Assembly (NCBI GenBank): GCA_030762935.1
Contig: CM060900.1
Span: 388,267,132 to 388,331,131, forward strand
Source of the DNA: Hymenopus coronatus
Taxonomy: Eukaryota > Arthropoda > Insecta > Mantodea > Hymenopodidae
DNA length: 64,000 nt
Direction: 5' to 3'
Shown: positions 43,401 to 55,975 of the stretch, piece after piece
Position numbering within the stretch: the first letter of the stretch is position 1
How the letters are laid out: each line of letters begins with the position of its first letter
The notes under the pieces: generated by a model
What the model saw: the letters and a program-made list of their open reading frames with translations, nothing else
The model's database searches: none
What the model was told of the DNA's origin: nothing
Position numbers and translations under genes: made by a program

Positions 43401-45684
43401 CTATTTTCTTTTTAGAAAAACATGGCTTTCTAAAACTTTTCAGTGTCGCTTTTATGATTCTTTACACCCAGGATTTTGACTTCCACATATTTTTGTGAAA
43501 AACTGTTTTCACAAATGAGTTATGACAAGTCAAAATACAAATGTCGTTGTACTGACGAATAACTTTTGGCTCAGCTGGAAATAGATCTACTGGAGGTGAC
43601 TCAGATGTCAATGATACGATTGGAAGCTTAAGAGAAAATAATTAAGAACAGAATGATGCTTTATTATTTTGCTGTACTTCTAACTATGGTTCTAACTATA
43701 CTATACTTGTAAAGAATGCAGTACTATTTAGTAAGAATCAGCTACCACCACTACACCGAGGATTTCTCCATCTACCGATTTGTTTGAAACAGCTGGTCTT
43801 ATCCTTTGCAGATGTCAAGTGGTTGAAAATACTGTTTAAGGTGTAGGTTATGTGCCTGGCTTTTAGGGTTATCAATTCAATTCAGTTCATGTTCCACAAC
43901 CCCATGTAGGCATATATTGGGTCACATTTACAGAGGTTTTGATCAGGGACTTTTTAGTTCCGGAGCTCGGCACTATGTGCATATGGGGACGAGGGATTCT
44001 TAAAAGTGAGTTGGCAAACATTCTATCAAGGCCACCAACCACCACAAGTACACACACGCACGCACACATACAATAAGTGTACCATTAATCCTGAATTTAA
44101 ATGGACCGACTAATGCAACACGCAGGCATAGGTACATAAATAACCAGTTCTTTACTAAAAATTACATTTAGAATAAACTCCACGCTTTTTTGGTACACTC
44201 AACAATGGTAGGATACACACCTGCAAGCGTAGCCTACATTGATGTGTGTTTGGAACCATTCGGAAATACGGGAAGGCCAAAAGCGTTTATTAATTCATAA
44301 TTACTTCGGTTGAAGTTTACAGTAACAGTCTAAAGAGGGTTTACTCCGAAAGTTTTGTACTTTAAGAAAGAAGAACTAAATATAATGAAAAATAAGAAAA
44401 GGAAGAGACCTGTAAGGAGGGAAGTAATGGACCTGTCTGTCAGACGTCATATAATAGCTCAGAGACATTACCTAAAGTACGCAATATTAATTCAAGAAAA
44501 AAAATTATCACTGTATATTGCTGTATACTATTAAGGAGAATTTATAGCGTCTGTGACTTCACTGTGGATTAAAATAGGCTTTGAGAGAACAATTTGATAA
44601 AAATAATTGGTAACAAATCAGGCTAAACGGAACATGAAAAATTCAATGCCATTGCGGGACTCCGATTACGGATTTTTGGCTGACTGTTCTGATCTTCTTA
44701 GCGCCTAAGATAAGATACCCGTATGCGCATTAAACTTTCTCGTCTGATCCAAGTATCTCGGGAACCTACAAGGTGGCCTTAAAACACTTAAACTAAAAGA
44801 AATTAACGCTATATTTATTGAGAAGACTATTACTTCTTTGTGATACTTTGATGATACCGTAATACGTTGACTGACTGAAACTCTGGGCATTGGGACATTA
44901 AAAGCGCTTTCGTTTTATGGCGCATCGTTATGGTGTCGGTTGGAGAGAGAATTAAACTCTTTATTGCACTATAAGTGAATTAAATTTCCCCGCTGGTCCG
45001 TCTGTGTGTATTAATTATTGCGAGTAGTGCGTGGAAAGAATGGAATTTACTTCATGCTTTTCGGAGAGAATTTCGCTAAAGTAAATAAGACAGCTCAGCG
45101 GGACGCATGGCTGAGCTGGGACGTTGTGTTTTATGTTCAACATTCATAAAGAGGGATTTAATTCATATGGGTTTACTACACAGTGTATTTTACGATTTCA
45201 GTCAGCTTTTGTAGCTCTGGTTCGTAATATGAAATTCGATTCTGACGAGAGAGAAATATTCGAAATATTCCATAAAGCCTACTGCAATTTAGTTTAGATA
45301 AGCGTATGATTGGTCGAAGCCACATAACTTCTGCTTGTCTTTACACACTCAATGCAATTGCTTCGGGTCGTCCTCCATGGTCTATGGATATTTATTTCGC
45401 GAGCAATTAACAGAGGTCTTGCGTTTGACTCCTCAGCGAGTGAAACGTCCCGAAGAGGAGGCTATTTCGTGTGGTTTTCATCATACAGCAATGTCGGGTA
45501 GAAAGGGAAGTGACGGAGGAAACGGAACTAGTTCTTTATGAGTGAAGAGAGTGTAAGCCAAGCAAAGCAACAATGAGAACAGTAATACACAGTTAAAAGT
45601 TGCACGAAGTCAGAATATTTCAAACATATCCTTCGAATTAATTAAGTGGTAATGACGCTGTAAATTGCCAGGATCACAATCAGC
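43401..45684. other. Unassigned sequence
   Basis: About 2.3 kb without recognised gene. 43860-44070 is GC-richer and ends in a CA-rich patch (44045-44070), so it may be a worn group D-like SINE. Frames up to 69 codons have no domain. Confidence 0.4.
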
Positions 45685-45689
45685 GCCGC

Positions 45690-45845
45690 CGGTGTGCCGG
45701 AATTTCCTACCGTAGGAATTCAATAAATCTACTGACATGGGGCAGTCGCTTTTAAGCACACTTTAAAACCAGCGGTCTGGGACGGGTTTGAACCCCGGAC
45801 CTTGAGATCAGATGCCCAGCGCCTAAACAACTGCGCTGCCCAGAC
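45690..45845 (-). mobile_element. Group G SINE, best copy
   Basis: The minus strand reads gggtctgggcagcgcagttg (A-box region), ggtccggggttcaaacccgt (B box), then tttaaagtgtgcttaaaagc, gactgccccatgtcagtaga and a 3' end cctacggtaggaaattccgg, which is a small palindrome. Other copies: 34495-34680 and 60450-60625. Confidence 0.8.
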
Positions 45846-47439
45846 CCACCATCCCTCAAATATTTAAATTCCGGACCAAAAGATCGTTTAAGTGAACATA
45901 TTGTAACACCATTGAAGTTGCTATAATGCATCAGACTAAAAATACCGAAGGTTTTTAAAACTTTTGTAAATATATTTGGGCATAAAGCTAAAAGCTTAAT
46001 GAAGAATGCCTTTCGGAGATGAGGTATATGATTATATATTAAACTGTTAGTGAGCTATATTAAAGAAAAAACTGAATTACAGAAAATAATTGAAAGGGGA
46101 TGGAAAAAGGAAAGACATGTTAAAATTTAGTACTTCGCACACACATGAGTTTAGAAGAAGGTACAGCAGACTAAGCAACCAATTAGGCAAGAAGATTAAA
46201 CGTGATAACTGTGAATAGAAAGCAGAAATGCTACGTCAGCTTTTAAAATATGTGCATGTCATAAGGAATGACTGGAAAATAAGCGACACAGATAGAACAT
46301 TAAATTAAAAAAATAAACAAAACAAAACAAAAACAAGAAACAAACACCAGGGAGTTAAGTGATACAAAGTGGTTGTATTTTCTGAGACAAAATAGTCCAA
46401 ATAACTTAGTTGTAGAAGACAAAGTATATATCAGAAGACACGAAAGCATTTTAACTTTCAGTCAACTAAGTAGAGGTAGGATTATGGAAAACCAAGAAGC
46501 AGCAGTAGGTTCTGGAATTCCCATTAGCTCCGCTAAATGTAGCGGTGAAAGAAGAAAGAATACACCGTTGGTTTATTTTAAAGTAATTTAGTAATATGAG
46601 ATTGAAGAAAGGTCTAAGACATTATGAGGAAATGATAACGTCATAAAATATTTAGGTAGCATTTTGTATCTGAAAGGGTTTAACAGAATAAAGTGAAAGA
46701 AACAAATGGAGAAGCCGACGGAAATTAATTTAGAATGCAACTAGAGAAAGTGTCCAAATAATATTATTGTTAAACAACCCATAAAATGCATACCTGTAGC
46801 AGAAACATAACAGGAAATTTGAGTAGAAAGGACAAGGATTGAAAAATATCCCACATCAGCTGACGCATACAAGAATCACTGTGAAAAACGGCTCTTAACT
46901 ATTTGGAGCACAAAATAGGAGTACAAGATAGTTTTTTGATTTTTATTTATGCTAAAGAGCAAGTGAATGGTTTAGTTAATTTGCATTATTAATTGAATGA
47001 GCTGCTGCCAAGGAAACTGTCTGTAGGCCTTTGAAGAAAGCACTACGGAGGGAATTTGTTAAGCACTTTGTAGAAAAAGTAGCTCTAGATTTTAGAATTC
47101 AGTGGCGAGTTAAAATTATTGGAAGCGTGTGAAACATGAATACCAAGCATCTTATTTGGACAGAAAAAATAGCAAGAAATAATGGAAGACGGAGGAAAAG
47201 TGGTAACATAGATAAAACGAAAACAAAAGGAATTATTTGGAACAATGAATGGGAAAATACTCTGGAAAACAGATACATTGCAGTGATTGGAGAGGTGTGT
47301 GGTACAGAAAAAATGATTAAGAACACTAAAATGACTTGTGAATATGTGGACACCAAGATCGAAGTGTAAGAGAGTAGATACATAAAGGAAAATGTCTATG
47401 CATGGAAGGACACGGGGGAACTACACCATTATTCAGTGG
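45846..47439. other. Unassigned A-rich sequence
   Basis: The plus strand is A-rich, with frames up to 77 codons. A short KYLGSIL peptide at about 46647-46667 recalls the end of LINE reverse transcriptases, but the surroundings do not support it. Confidence 0.35.
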
Positions 47440-47775
47440 TTAATTAATTATTACTTCTTCTTTCTAGGAATTCCCCCCTCTTTGTAGAGATCCTAAGGAT
47501 TTACAAGGCCTTCCCACAATAGGTAATCAGGAGCAAGAAAACTGCGAATATAGCAAGCATATCTTAGTGTTTAGTCCATGCCTGATATGGCGATGAAGCA
47601 ATAGGATATGCAAAGATGAAAAAGATGGTAGTATAATTCGCGGATGAAAGCCAACCCAGTATTCTCCTAGTACTGGAGAAAAACCGCAAGGGAATCTTCG
47701 GTCAGATTGTTCAGCTCCAGGGTTTTAAATCCAGGACCTTTGAATACGGCCAATATACATTACCACCGCCATCCC
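47440..47775 (-). mobile_element. tRNA-derived SINE (C/F-like)
   Basis: The minus strand has ggatggcggtggtaatgt (A-box position), a worn B box (gtcctggatttaaaaccc), then gcggtttttctccagtacta, ctaccatctttttcatcttt and a 3' part with cttgtaaatccttagg, similar to the cttgtaggtcctatg end of the long-tailed group C/F copies. Old and diverged. Confidence 0.5.
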
Positions 47776-49200
47776 ATTTTATCAATCAATTGATTAATTT
47801 AGTTCCTTACTTATATATCTAGCAATCATTAATCCAGTTATAGTCACAATAAAGGCCAAATAGCTTTCTGATGCCAATGGAAGTCACGCGTATAGAATTC
47901 GGGTATGCAACAATCTCTACTTCCTAAAGACTACAAAATGATATGTTTGCAATGCTACACAAAGTTGAACATAAAATCGAAGTTTTCAAGTGGTAAAGGA
48001 AATATCGAAATTGAGGTAATAATTTGCAAGTAAGCTTTGTGGTTTTAAAGTTACCATCCCTATTTTGAATATTCGGATTTTAATATCGTAATACTCCAAA
48101 TGTGTTCATGATTAAAGTGTCAAAGGAACATCCTCAGTATTCAACCACATAGCAAAATTAACCATAATTATAAATTTCGTATAAGCTGTAAACTTCGGGA
48201 AGGAATAGGTATGGTTAAAGAACCACTAAAGTATGTTGACTACGTGGGTTGATCTCTGTACTCCACCCGTGAGCCGCATTCACAGAAATTCATGCTATTT
48301 ATATATACTGCTTACTTAGTTTGAGTTTATCACGTGTAAAACAGTAGTATTGAGTAAAGGGACTTGTAGAACATTAAAAGGAATAATTCTTATATGAGGT
48401 CATAAAGATCCAATATCAATAGCAGGAGTAAGACTTAAGACTTCTATGATAAAATGTTCAGAAAAATGATACGCGACATATCTTCGAAATGTTATTCAAA
48501 CCAAAGGGTTGCGATTCAATATATGCAATTTAAGGACATTTCTGCTTAAGACACTATAGGTTATTCAGGAGGTTATGCACTGTTTAGCGATATTCCAAAA
48601 AATGTCTTGAGATTAAACATGGTGCAAATTTGCTGAAAACTGACATGGCGGTAGTCGCTAGAAAACCATCCCAATTGTAAGCAACATAAATTGGATATGA
48701 CTCAGGCAGATTGTACGGTATATAACAGGAATCTTCCATGGCAGTATTCATACCACTTTAATTGTATAGTTGGATCCAAAGGAATTAACAGCAGGATGGG
48801 TGTATGAGAGTACTGAAGAGATGACTAGCGGTGGATGAAGAAATATAAGAGCTTAAACTAGATTGTGGGAGAGGGAAGAGGTGACAAAACGAGAACGCCC
48901 AATCTTCGCATTTTGAAAGGTGCAAAAACCTTATCTCAGCACATTCCTAACGATAGTCAACAACACCTCGAGTTTTAACTGCTTATCAACAGCGACAATG
49001 AATAAGCATTTGTAAGCGGCGCCTCAGGCTGAAGGAGTGAAGCACTAGGTAAAATCGTTACATTTTTGGGAAGCACAAGGAGTAGTTCTCATTGAGTGAC
49101 TAATTGCAAGACAAAGTTATGAAAATAGGTGATTTATTATCCATTTCTAACTTGAAAACTAAGATAAGCAATTAAGGACAAATGTCGAAGAAGGTTCAAA
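47776..49200. other. Unassigned sequence
   Basis: About 1.4 kb of AT-rich sequence without recognised gene or repeat. Confidence 0.4.
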
Positions 49201-49578
49201 TATGTGTTATGTTTGGTCGTCTCCTTAGCGCGGTGGTAGCGCAGCTGCCTACCAAGCGGGAGACCTGGGTTCGATCCCCAGTACCGGCGTGGGGATTTTT
49301 CCCCAGCTGGGAGACCTGGACCGGGGTGCACTCAGCCTCGTGAGGTCCCTGGGGGGCCAATTGAGAAGCTACTTGATGGAGAAGTAGCGGCTCCAGGTCG
49401 TGAGGACCGCATTAACCGGCCGGGAGGGGCTCGAGGCGCTGACCACGTCTCACCCTCCAATACTGCACCCCATCCATGACGTCTGTAGTGGACCGAGATG
49501 GGGGACGCAGCGGCCGGGCGGTAGGCCAAGGCTCCCCGTGAGCTGTCGTGCCATGGAGTTATGTTATGTGTTATGTTT
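49201..49578 (+). mobile_element. tRNA-Gly-like SINE, full length, with perfect target duplications
   Basis: A perfect 14-bp duplication, tatgtgttatgttt, marks 49201-49214 and 49565-49578, so the element is exactly 350 bp (49215-49564). The head has an A box (ttagcgcggtggtagcgc), a loop ctaccaa whose middle three bases read acc (a Gly-type anticodon) and the B box ggttcgatccc; its closest resemblance is tRNA-Gly. The 280-bp body is GC-rich (ccggggtgcactcagcctcg, ctacttgatggagaagtagc, ggaccgcattaaccggccgg). The duplication is exact and the sequence little worn, so this is among the youngest insertions here. Transcription by RNA polymerase III from the internal boxes is the family norm. Confidence 0.95.
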
Positions 49579-51474
49579 CAGGACAATGCTATATGTAGCA
49601 TATGTATTTGAGTTGCATTGCTGTAGTAGCACAGCTGAGCTTCATTTTCTGGATTATCGTTGAGAACTAGCTACCAGTTAATTTAGGTTGTTCGCTACAG
49701 GTACTGCCTACAGGAAAGCAATGAATGTAGGACATACAAAACATTGCTTTATATTTCTCTGAGGTTAAACAACCCTTCTTCTAAGAACCTCTAAAATGTT
49801 AGAACCTTTCTGGGAAAGTATGTTCAAGTGAGGCAAGAAGTAAAACTAGGTTTGGGGTTTTCCAATTAAAAACAACACCTGTAGTCTTTGGAATTGCTGA
49901 AAACACTCGTGGTTATAAGTAGGAGTATTGTATCTTAACAATCCGTACCTTGATAGAGAAAATTTTACCTCTGGAACAGTTATTACAGAGCATTTATATA
50001 ATATATAAAATTAGAAGATAATTAAATTGCTCTATTACTAATACACACTTTCTTTTTCCCTTTTGAAAGATAAATCCCGTATACTATAATAGTAATTAAA
50101 AAAACGTCTCAGCTACAATGCTACTATATCTGATTGCCGAAAATTCTATTTATAAATTAATTTAAATAATTAGATTCTTTACTGCACTATTTTCGTACTA
50201 AAATTTTGAAACGCTATTGACCATGTTTCGTTAGCATTCTGGAGGCACTTGCATTTTATATTATTTTTTGCTAAAAACAGCCCAGAAATTAGATGTAGGT
50301 TATCCTATGAAAATATCTAGTACGATCAAATTATTCTTAAATCCTGAATCACTTTCAATACATGTCATTATGCAATGGCACTTAAAACTTTCTGCGAGGA
50401 TTATACTCAGTAAGAATGGGAAAACTCACTCGCCTGTAAACGCAGTAGACGCGAGCAATCCTTCGGCACTCGGACAAGCATAGTCAAACAGCGTTACTCT
50501 TGCATTCCACATAACTTGCTTGAACACGTCATATCAGCTTTCTGCTTGGTCACACTTCATAATGAAGCACACCTTGTTTGTAAGCATTACAGAATCCTGC
50601 GGTTTGCTCCATTGTCTCGGTGTTAGTTATTCGAAGGTTGGTAGTCCTTGTTTTCTTGGCAGAACAGTTGAATTCACGAGTACAGCTTACCTTACCCCCA
50701 GATGACAATGCACTTGAATCTGTCATTTTTGATTGGCGCTACGTGGGATTTTCTGAAAATAAAAGAAGAAAGTCATTTAATTTATAATGACGAGAGGATA
50801 TAAAAGGGATTACTATTTTAAAATAGAGCAACATCTTATGTAAAACACATACATAATCATTTTGGATCACAGAAATAATCCAGAGAACAAATTTGTATTT
50901 CCAAGGCTAACGTATTATCAGAATTAATCTACATAAGTAACGATTAAGTTTACTTTTATATCTGAAACTTGTAACTAAATGCAACTTTTGAAAAATATGA
51001 CAATAAAGTTGCAAAAGCAGTGAAAACGTTAAGTCATTGGAAGAGGGAAAATGGGGAACATCATAAACTACAGCAACTGTAATTGTGGGCAAAAACGAAA
51101 GCTACGGGGTATAGCTCAATTTTTATTTCTAACAGTGTCAGGAACTATGAACAACATCTGGAATGGGAGAAGGGCTTGGACAAACCGAAAACTATAAGAT
51201 TAGCGACCTAGTCATTTACATATCAGTTATTTGCGGGCTGCATGACTTTTTCGATCAGGAAATTTAATCATCCATAGACGAAAATGATATCCTTTCTTTT
51301 CCTTAATGTTCGTCACATTCTATTAGACAGTCAAGTACTGCCGCCCAACTCTGTCGCGTACATAATAGATGGGCCTGCAACAATCTTTTCTTACACATAA
51401 TTTCACTCCGCCCGCCCGCCCGCCTGCAAATCGAGGGTCATATGTGCAAATTAAGCACGTCCTAAAGTAATTTA
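49579..51474. other. Unassigned sequence
   Basis: About 1.9 kb without recognised gene. Frames up to 71 codons have no domain. A short (CCCG)n patch lies at about 51408-51424. Confidence 0.4.
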
Positions 51475-51739
51475 AAATACACATAAGCCTGCCTGGGTAA
51501 TATAGTGGTAGCCTGACTTCCTCACATAAAACAGGTGCGAGTTTGAATCTGGCTTAAGGTGTGTTACCCGGACAAGGTTTTTTCGAGGTTTCCCCTTATC
51601 CTTAGAAGACGAATATCTAGTAACTTTAAGCTCCATAGACCCGAGGTCATTTGAGAATCATTACTCCAATTTCATTCATCGTCCGATTTGACCAATCAGG
51701 TTAAACGACACTAAGCTACAAAAAAAAAAAATATACATA
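51475..51739 (+). mobile_element. tRNA-derived SINE with poly(A) and near-perfect duplications
   Basis: A 12-bp flank aaaatacacata (51475-51486) recurs with one change as aaaatatacata (51728-51739) just after a poly(A) run. The head has tgggtaatatagtggtagcc (A box) and gtgcgagtttgaatctgg (worn B box), then ggttttttcgaggtttcccc, agaagacgaatatc and a final aatcaggttaaacgacac. The head differs from other copies while the middle module and end are shared, placing it in the D/E superfamily. The poly(A) tail contrasts with the CA tails of group D. Confidence 0.78.
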
Positions 51740-51904
51740 TATCAAATTACGATACAAAAATGAGAGGCAGAAATCTAGCATTGGGCTACCATAACATAGA
51801 AGATGGTGCGTGGTATGCAAACTAAATTAGACAATTCAGATATTTTAGGTTTCGACTCTCGGTCGCCAATCAAAATTCTCCAATTTTGTGGTATTTTAGT
51901 CATA

Positions 51905-52735
51905 TCTACATATATAATTACTTTCTATACACGTACTAAGTATAAAGTGTATATAAGAATTAGTTATTGTGTTCCTCTCAAAAATTCGATACCGAAATTT
52001 TACCGGAAGTATATGTTTTGACATCACTTGAATCCAAAGGAAGCATTTTTGGAAACGTATCCGTGGGCAACATAGATCAAAAACAAAAAGACCGTTAAAC
52101 ACCAAATTTGATATTTAAGTTTGGTATCTTCTAAGAATGCAACACGGAGATTTTAAGAAAATCGCCACACCAAACTACCGTTTATATGGAAAAATATACG
52201 AAAAATTTTATTTTATCAAAAATAACACGAACGATTTTGATTAAAATACCAAAATTGGAGATATTTATATGACAAATAAAATGTGTATCTTGAATTTTCT
52301 GGAAATAGCCACTGAAGACCTCCTCATTCAGGATGACTTTTGTATAAGTGATAAACCATAAGAGATAGATGAAAACTAACTTTCCAAAACATGCAGATCT
52401 CGTTAAAACACACAATTTATATAATATTCATCTTTTTGGTGGAGTTGACCGCTTCTGAGATGTTTCTACTTATTGTTTCAGTTTTCTCATACGGAAACTT
52501 GTCAGTCGCTGGCCCTACATAGAAACGGATTTCAATTCAATAGCAACCACATTTTAAAACATTTGACTGTTGGTTTAGGCTACTGTACTCCCTTCTTTCC
52601 CTTCTAACTATGAGGAATGTATTAATTAGACCGTTTTTGCTAATTATTATCTGGATTAGCATGAAGGAGATAGAAGAACAAGGCTTTTAATAATATATTA
52701 CAGGATGTAGAGAAAGTCATGTGAACACCTCTAGT
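51905..52735 (-). repeat. Dispersed repeat family A, copy 5
   Basis: Inverted copy: aaattcgataccgaaatttt at 51980, accaaatttgatatttaa at 52103, acgattttgattaaaatacc at 52230, tcctcattcaggatg at 52321, acacacaatttat at 52408, gactgttggtttaggctact at 52565, ggattagcatgaaggaga at 52650 and agaaagtcatgtgaac at 52710. It is close to full length. A T-then-G homopolymer starts at its outer end. Confidence 0.78.
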
Positions 52736-52766
52736 TTTTTTTTTTGTTTTTTTTGGGGGGGGGGGT
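52735..52766. repeat. Poly(T)-poly(G) run at the edge of family A copy 5
   Basis: Eleven T, one G, eight T, then eleven G. The homopolymers are prone to assembly error. Confidence 0.85.
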
Positions 52767-54090
52767 TTTGTGTTTTGATGGAGAGCAGTATTTCCCCAAA
52801 TATAGGTGGAGCTTAGAGAAAATAAAAACGAGCCAATAATTTGCGTTGGTTTCCATAATTAAACGTTACAGATTTGTACACTTTTCATTTTACGATGAAT
52901 AACAGAAATTACGACGTTTAAATAATAGTGTGATCATGGCTTTCACTGGAAAGGATCCCAGTCTTTGTAATACTTCTCTAAGGCTGTAATAAATGTAAGT
53001 AAAACCGATTTGTTTTAAGCAGCGAAAACTTGGGCATTTCAAAGCGAGCAATGAACAGAGAAAAACATTTTAAATATTTTTTCCAGCTATGTTTGAAATT
53101 AATTCCATAATGGATTAAATTTAAAAATGTATCTTTATTTTTAGAAGGCAATATCTAATAATGGCAATAAAAATAAAATCATTCCACGTACATTATCCCT
53201 TATTGAGCTTTCGAAATGGAATGTGATTCTGGAGAAAACCCGTTCCAACTCATAAGGCTTTTTGCAATCAGCATTTTTAAATCCCCGAATATTCGAGTTG
53301 ATTTGTAAACGTCAGTAAGAAGAAAGGGAGGATTGACAGCTAAGCGATGCATATGATCAGTGCTGCCAACATTCGAAGACTGGCTGTGAAAACATCAGAG
53401 CCACAGCAAGTAACCTCACGAACAAAACAAAATGGTGCAGACTGACAAAACGAAGACCATGTTTAATTATTAAGGATTATTGGAAGTAGCTAGAGATACT
53501 TGTTAAATATATTTGAATGTAAGTTGTTGATTTTATGTGATATTTTTCTATCTAAAACCTTGTGTGGAAAAATCACAGTTAGTTAAATACCAGTTTTATG
53601 TGCGTGTAAGCGTGCAATCAATACAGATAATACGTTTAATTTCATACAACTGCCAAAGAAGAAATTTGAGATGTGTATTGAATGAAAATTTCTGCTACCT
53701 TCTGGTTTTTTAATACAGTGTGGGTTTCGACTCCAGCTTCGCAACAAAACTAACCATTTAGAATCATTCCTCACCTCTACTAGAGTGGGGGGAGGGGTAT
53801 GAACATATCAATCTATATTTTTCACTGCAACGTAAGCGAAACATCTAACAGCAGCACTGAGTATTAGGTAATTCTCGTGTCTCCGCGTTTGATTGCACTA
53901 TGACCACCTGGTTAACGCAATGAAAAATAAATACAACGGAGAAATCTCCCAAAAAATCCTAAAAAGGATTCCCAAAATAATGGGTGCTTTTGATTTACAT
54001 TTTTTCAAGTTTTTCAGTGTTACACATTGCAAATTTAGGTAAGTACATACTAATTGTGTTTCCTTAACGCAGAGTATAGAGTTATTTATT
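52767..54090. other. Unassigned sequence
   Basis: About 1.3 kb without recognised gene. A B-box-like gtgggtttcgactcc at 53720 stands alone with no A box. Confidence 0.4.
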
Positions 54091-54380
54091 TACCAGGTGG
54101 CCGAACCGCCCTATATTAGATGTCTGCATGTATTCATTCGTGTTTTAAAGGAGTTGCAGAACTCAACGGGACAATTACAAGTTAAAACCGGTCACTAGGG
54201 AACTGGCATGAGCAAATCTTGTTTATCAGTGGAGACGCTGAGTGGGTCCCGCATATTGATAGAGGTAAAACAAAGATCGCTAACCCCAGTTCCTCACTGA
54301 CCGGTTTTAGCTTGAAAGTTCTTCAACTCCTTTAACGCACGAAGTGATAGCTGCACGAGTCGAATACGGACCACCTGGTA
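54091..54380. mobile_element. Foldback MITE with TA duplication
   Basis: The left end ta|ccaggtggccgaa and the right end with ccacctgg|ta are inverted and each is bounded by TA. The two arms stay complementary for about 130 bp each with mismatches (left aaaggagttgcagaactcaa against the complement of ttcttcaactcctttaacg; left aaaaccggtcactagggaac against the complement of gttcctcactgaccggtttt). The 286-bp body encodes nothing. TA duplications and long inverted arms point to a non-autonomous element moved by a Tc1/mariner-type transposase. Its RNA would fold into one long hairpin. Confidence 0.93.
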
Positions 54381-54546
54381 TGTAAACAACTCTACAATTG
54401 AACAGGTGGTTGGGCCTAGGTGTAACTAGTTTTGGCCTCATGTCTTAGCAAAATATACAGGTACCACACTCCCTTTCTGCAGTGAAAGGTGTGCATATAA
54501 ACCATAAGAAGGGACATGGGCCATATTTAGTTGGACGTGAGGATTA
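54381..54546. other. Unassigned spacer
   Basis: Nothing recognised. Confidence 0.35.
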
Positions 54547-54602
54547 GATTATTATTATTACTATTATTATTGTTGTTGTTGTTGTTGTTACTGCTGTTGT
54601 TC
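54547..54602. repeat. (ATT)n(GTT)n microsatellite
   Basis: ATT units broken once by ACT, followed by GTT units. Confidence 0.93.
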
Positions 54603-54884
54603 TTGTGATCACAGCTACTGCCACCTTCTTGGAACGATGGACCGGATTGTCAAAAAAGCGGGAAGTTTTAGAAATTTGAGGGATAGCACAAAATGAGAAA
54701 TAAAAAGTCTCGATCATAATATCTCTCTTATTTTTATTAATACAGGAATTTATTTGTTATACAGCAGCTAGAAAGCGCCAAATGAAATGTTTCACAGCAA
54801 TCTATATCGCCAAATATAGACCTTTACTTAAATTGTAGAGCTGCAGGCTCTTTTTAAAATACCGTATAGTAAAAAGAACCAGGC

Positions 54885-55315
54885 AGTGCTGTGGCCGAGT
54901 GGTTAGACCACTCACCTCTCACTTTGGCGGCTCGGATTCGATCCCAGGGGGCCGCACGTGGAATTTTTGGTGAACCTAGTGACACTGGGGGATTTTCTCC
55001 GGGTTTTCCAGGATCCCTCGCTATTCATTCCACCAGTTGCCTCCATAATCATCTTTAATATCTCCCATTTCGACATCATTTCATATCATCCATGTCCTCA
55101 CCCTCATACCATAAATCGGGCTGATCACCCATCCTGGCTACTCTCTCTCTCTCTCTTTCTCTTTCAGTCAGAGCTTCTGCTCTTCCATAGGCTTCTGACA
55201 CCAGGTGCGGCTTGATAAGTCCAGGGTCGTGAAAGTGCTACTTACGAGGGCGCAAAGCAAGTAAGAAGGAAAGAAAGAGAGAAAGAAAGAAGAAAAGAAA
55301 GAGAAAGCACTAAAT
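54885..55315 (+). mobile_element. Group C/F SINE, long form with full head and AAAG tail
   Basis: Head tgctgtggccgagtggttag (A box, Ser/Leu type) and ggattcgatcccagg (B box), then gtggaatttttggtgaacct, ttttctccgggttttccagg, ccaccagttgcctccataat, an expanded CT patch (55141-55160), cagtcagagcttctgctctt and ggcttgataagtccagggtc. It ends in an imperfect AAAG purine tract (55263-55307). It joins the group C head to the long-tailed 3' end, showing that the short and long forms share one 5' half. Confidence 0.85.
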
Positions 55316-55975
55316 GCAAACTGATTTATTTTGAGCTATATTTTATTCTTTCCGAGGTGGTGTACCAGAAGCACTATTGCATCCTTTACTGGCCAGACAT
55401 TCCTTATTTACAGAATTTTATGATTGCATCCTCCTCTTCTTACTCAATAAACCTGCGCCATGGACTATCAAGATAAGCGTTTCAATTTACCCAACTTCAG
55501 TAAAAGAGGAAGTCAGAAGTAGGAGAGGTTAAATTAATAATTTGAGTCAGAATACATCTAGATGATAATTGTTGTAACCTAGATGACAGCACACATTACA
55601 CAGGGTTATCGAATAACGAAATCACCAAAAACTTTACTAATGCAAGGTACACGAAGATTAAAAGAGAAAAAAGAAGTTTGTGCAATAAACAGTGCCAACG
55701 AATGACACTAAATGGCTTACTGCCCGTCACAATAATAAAACCAAAAATATATGACTAAAGTATTTTAGTAACTTCATGGAAATTTGTGTCATTGCGTCTA
55801 CGGCAAAAGGACACTCATTCACAAATACTCCAGTATAGCTCTTATTGTAGAGATATATTATAACGACTCACTGCAATTCACTACATACCCCAGCTTGCCA
55901 TTCTTCCTTATTTTATAGCTATAAAGTGACATCATAAAACTTTCTGAAAGCTTATAGAAACAAAGCTTCTGGAGG
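55316..55975. other. Unassigned sequence
   Basis: No feature supported. Confidence 0.4.

Noticed and set aside
46600..46760. LINE reverse-transcriptase remnant suggested by a KYLGSIL peptide.
   Set aside because: Only seven residues match; the expected upstream and downstream motifs are not there in any frame.
49225..49290. Possible functional tRNA-Gly gene.
   Set aside because: The sequence continues into a 280-bp SINE body, a truncated sister copy exists, and exact target duplications bound the whole unit.
54890..54960. Possible functional tRNA-Ser or tRNA-Leu gene.
   Set aside because: Same head recurs in several copies with a common downstream body, and no acceptor stem or proper anticodon arm can be formed.
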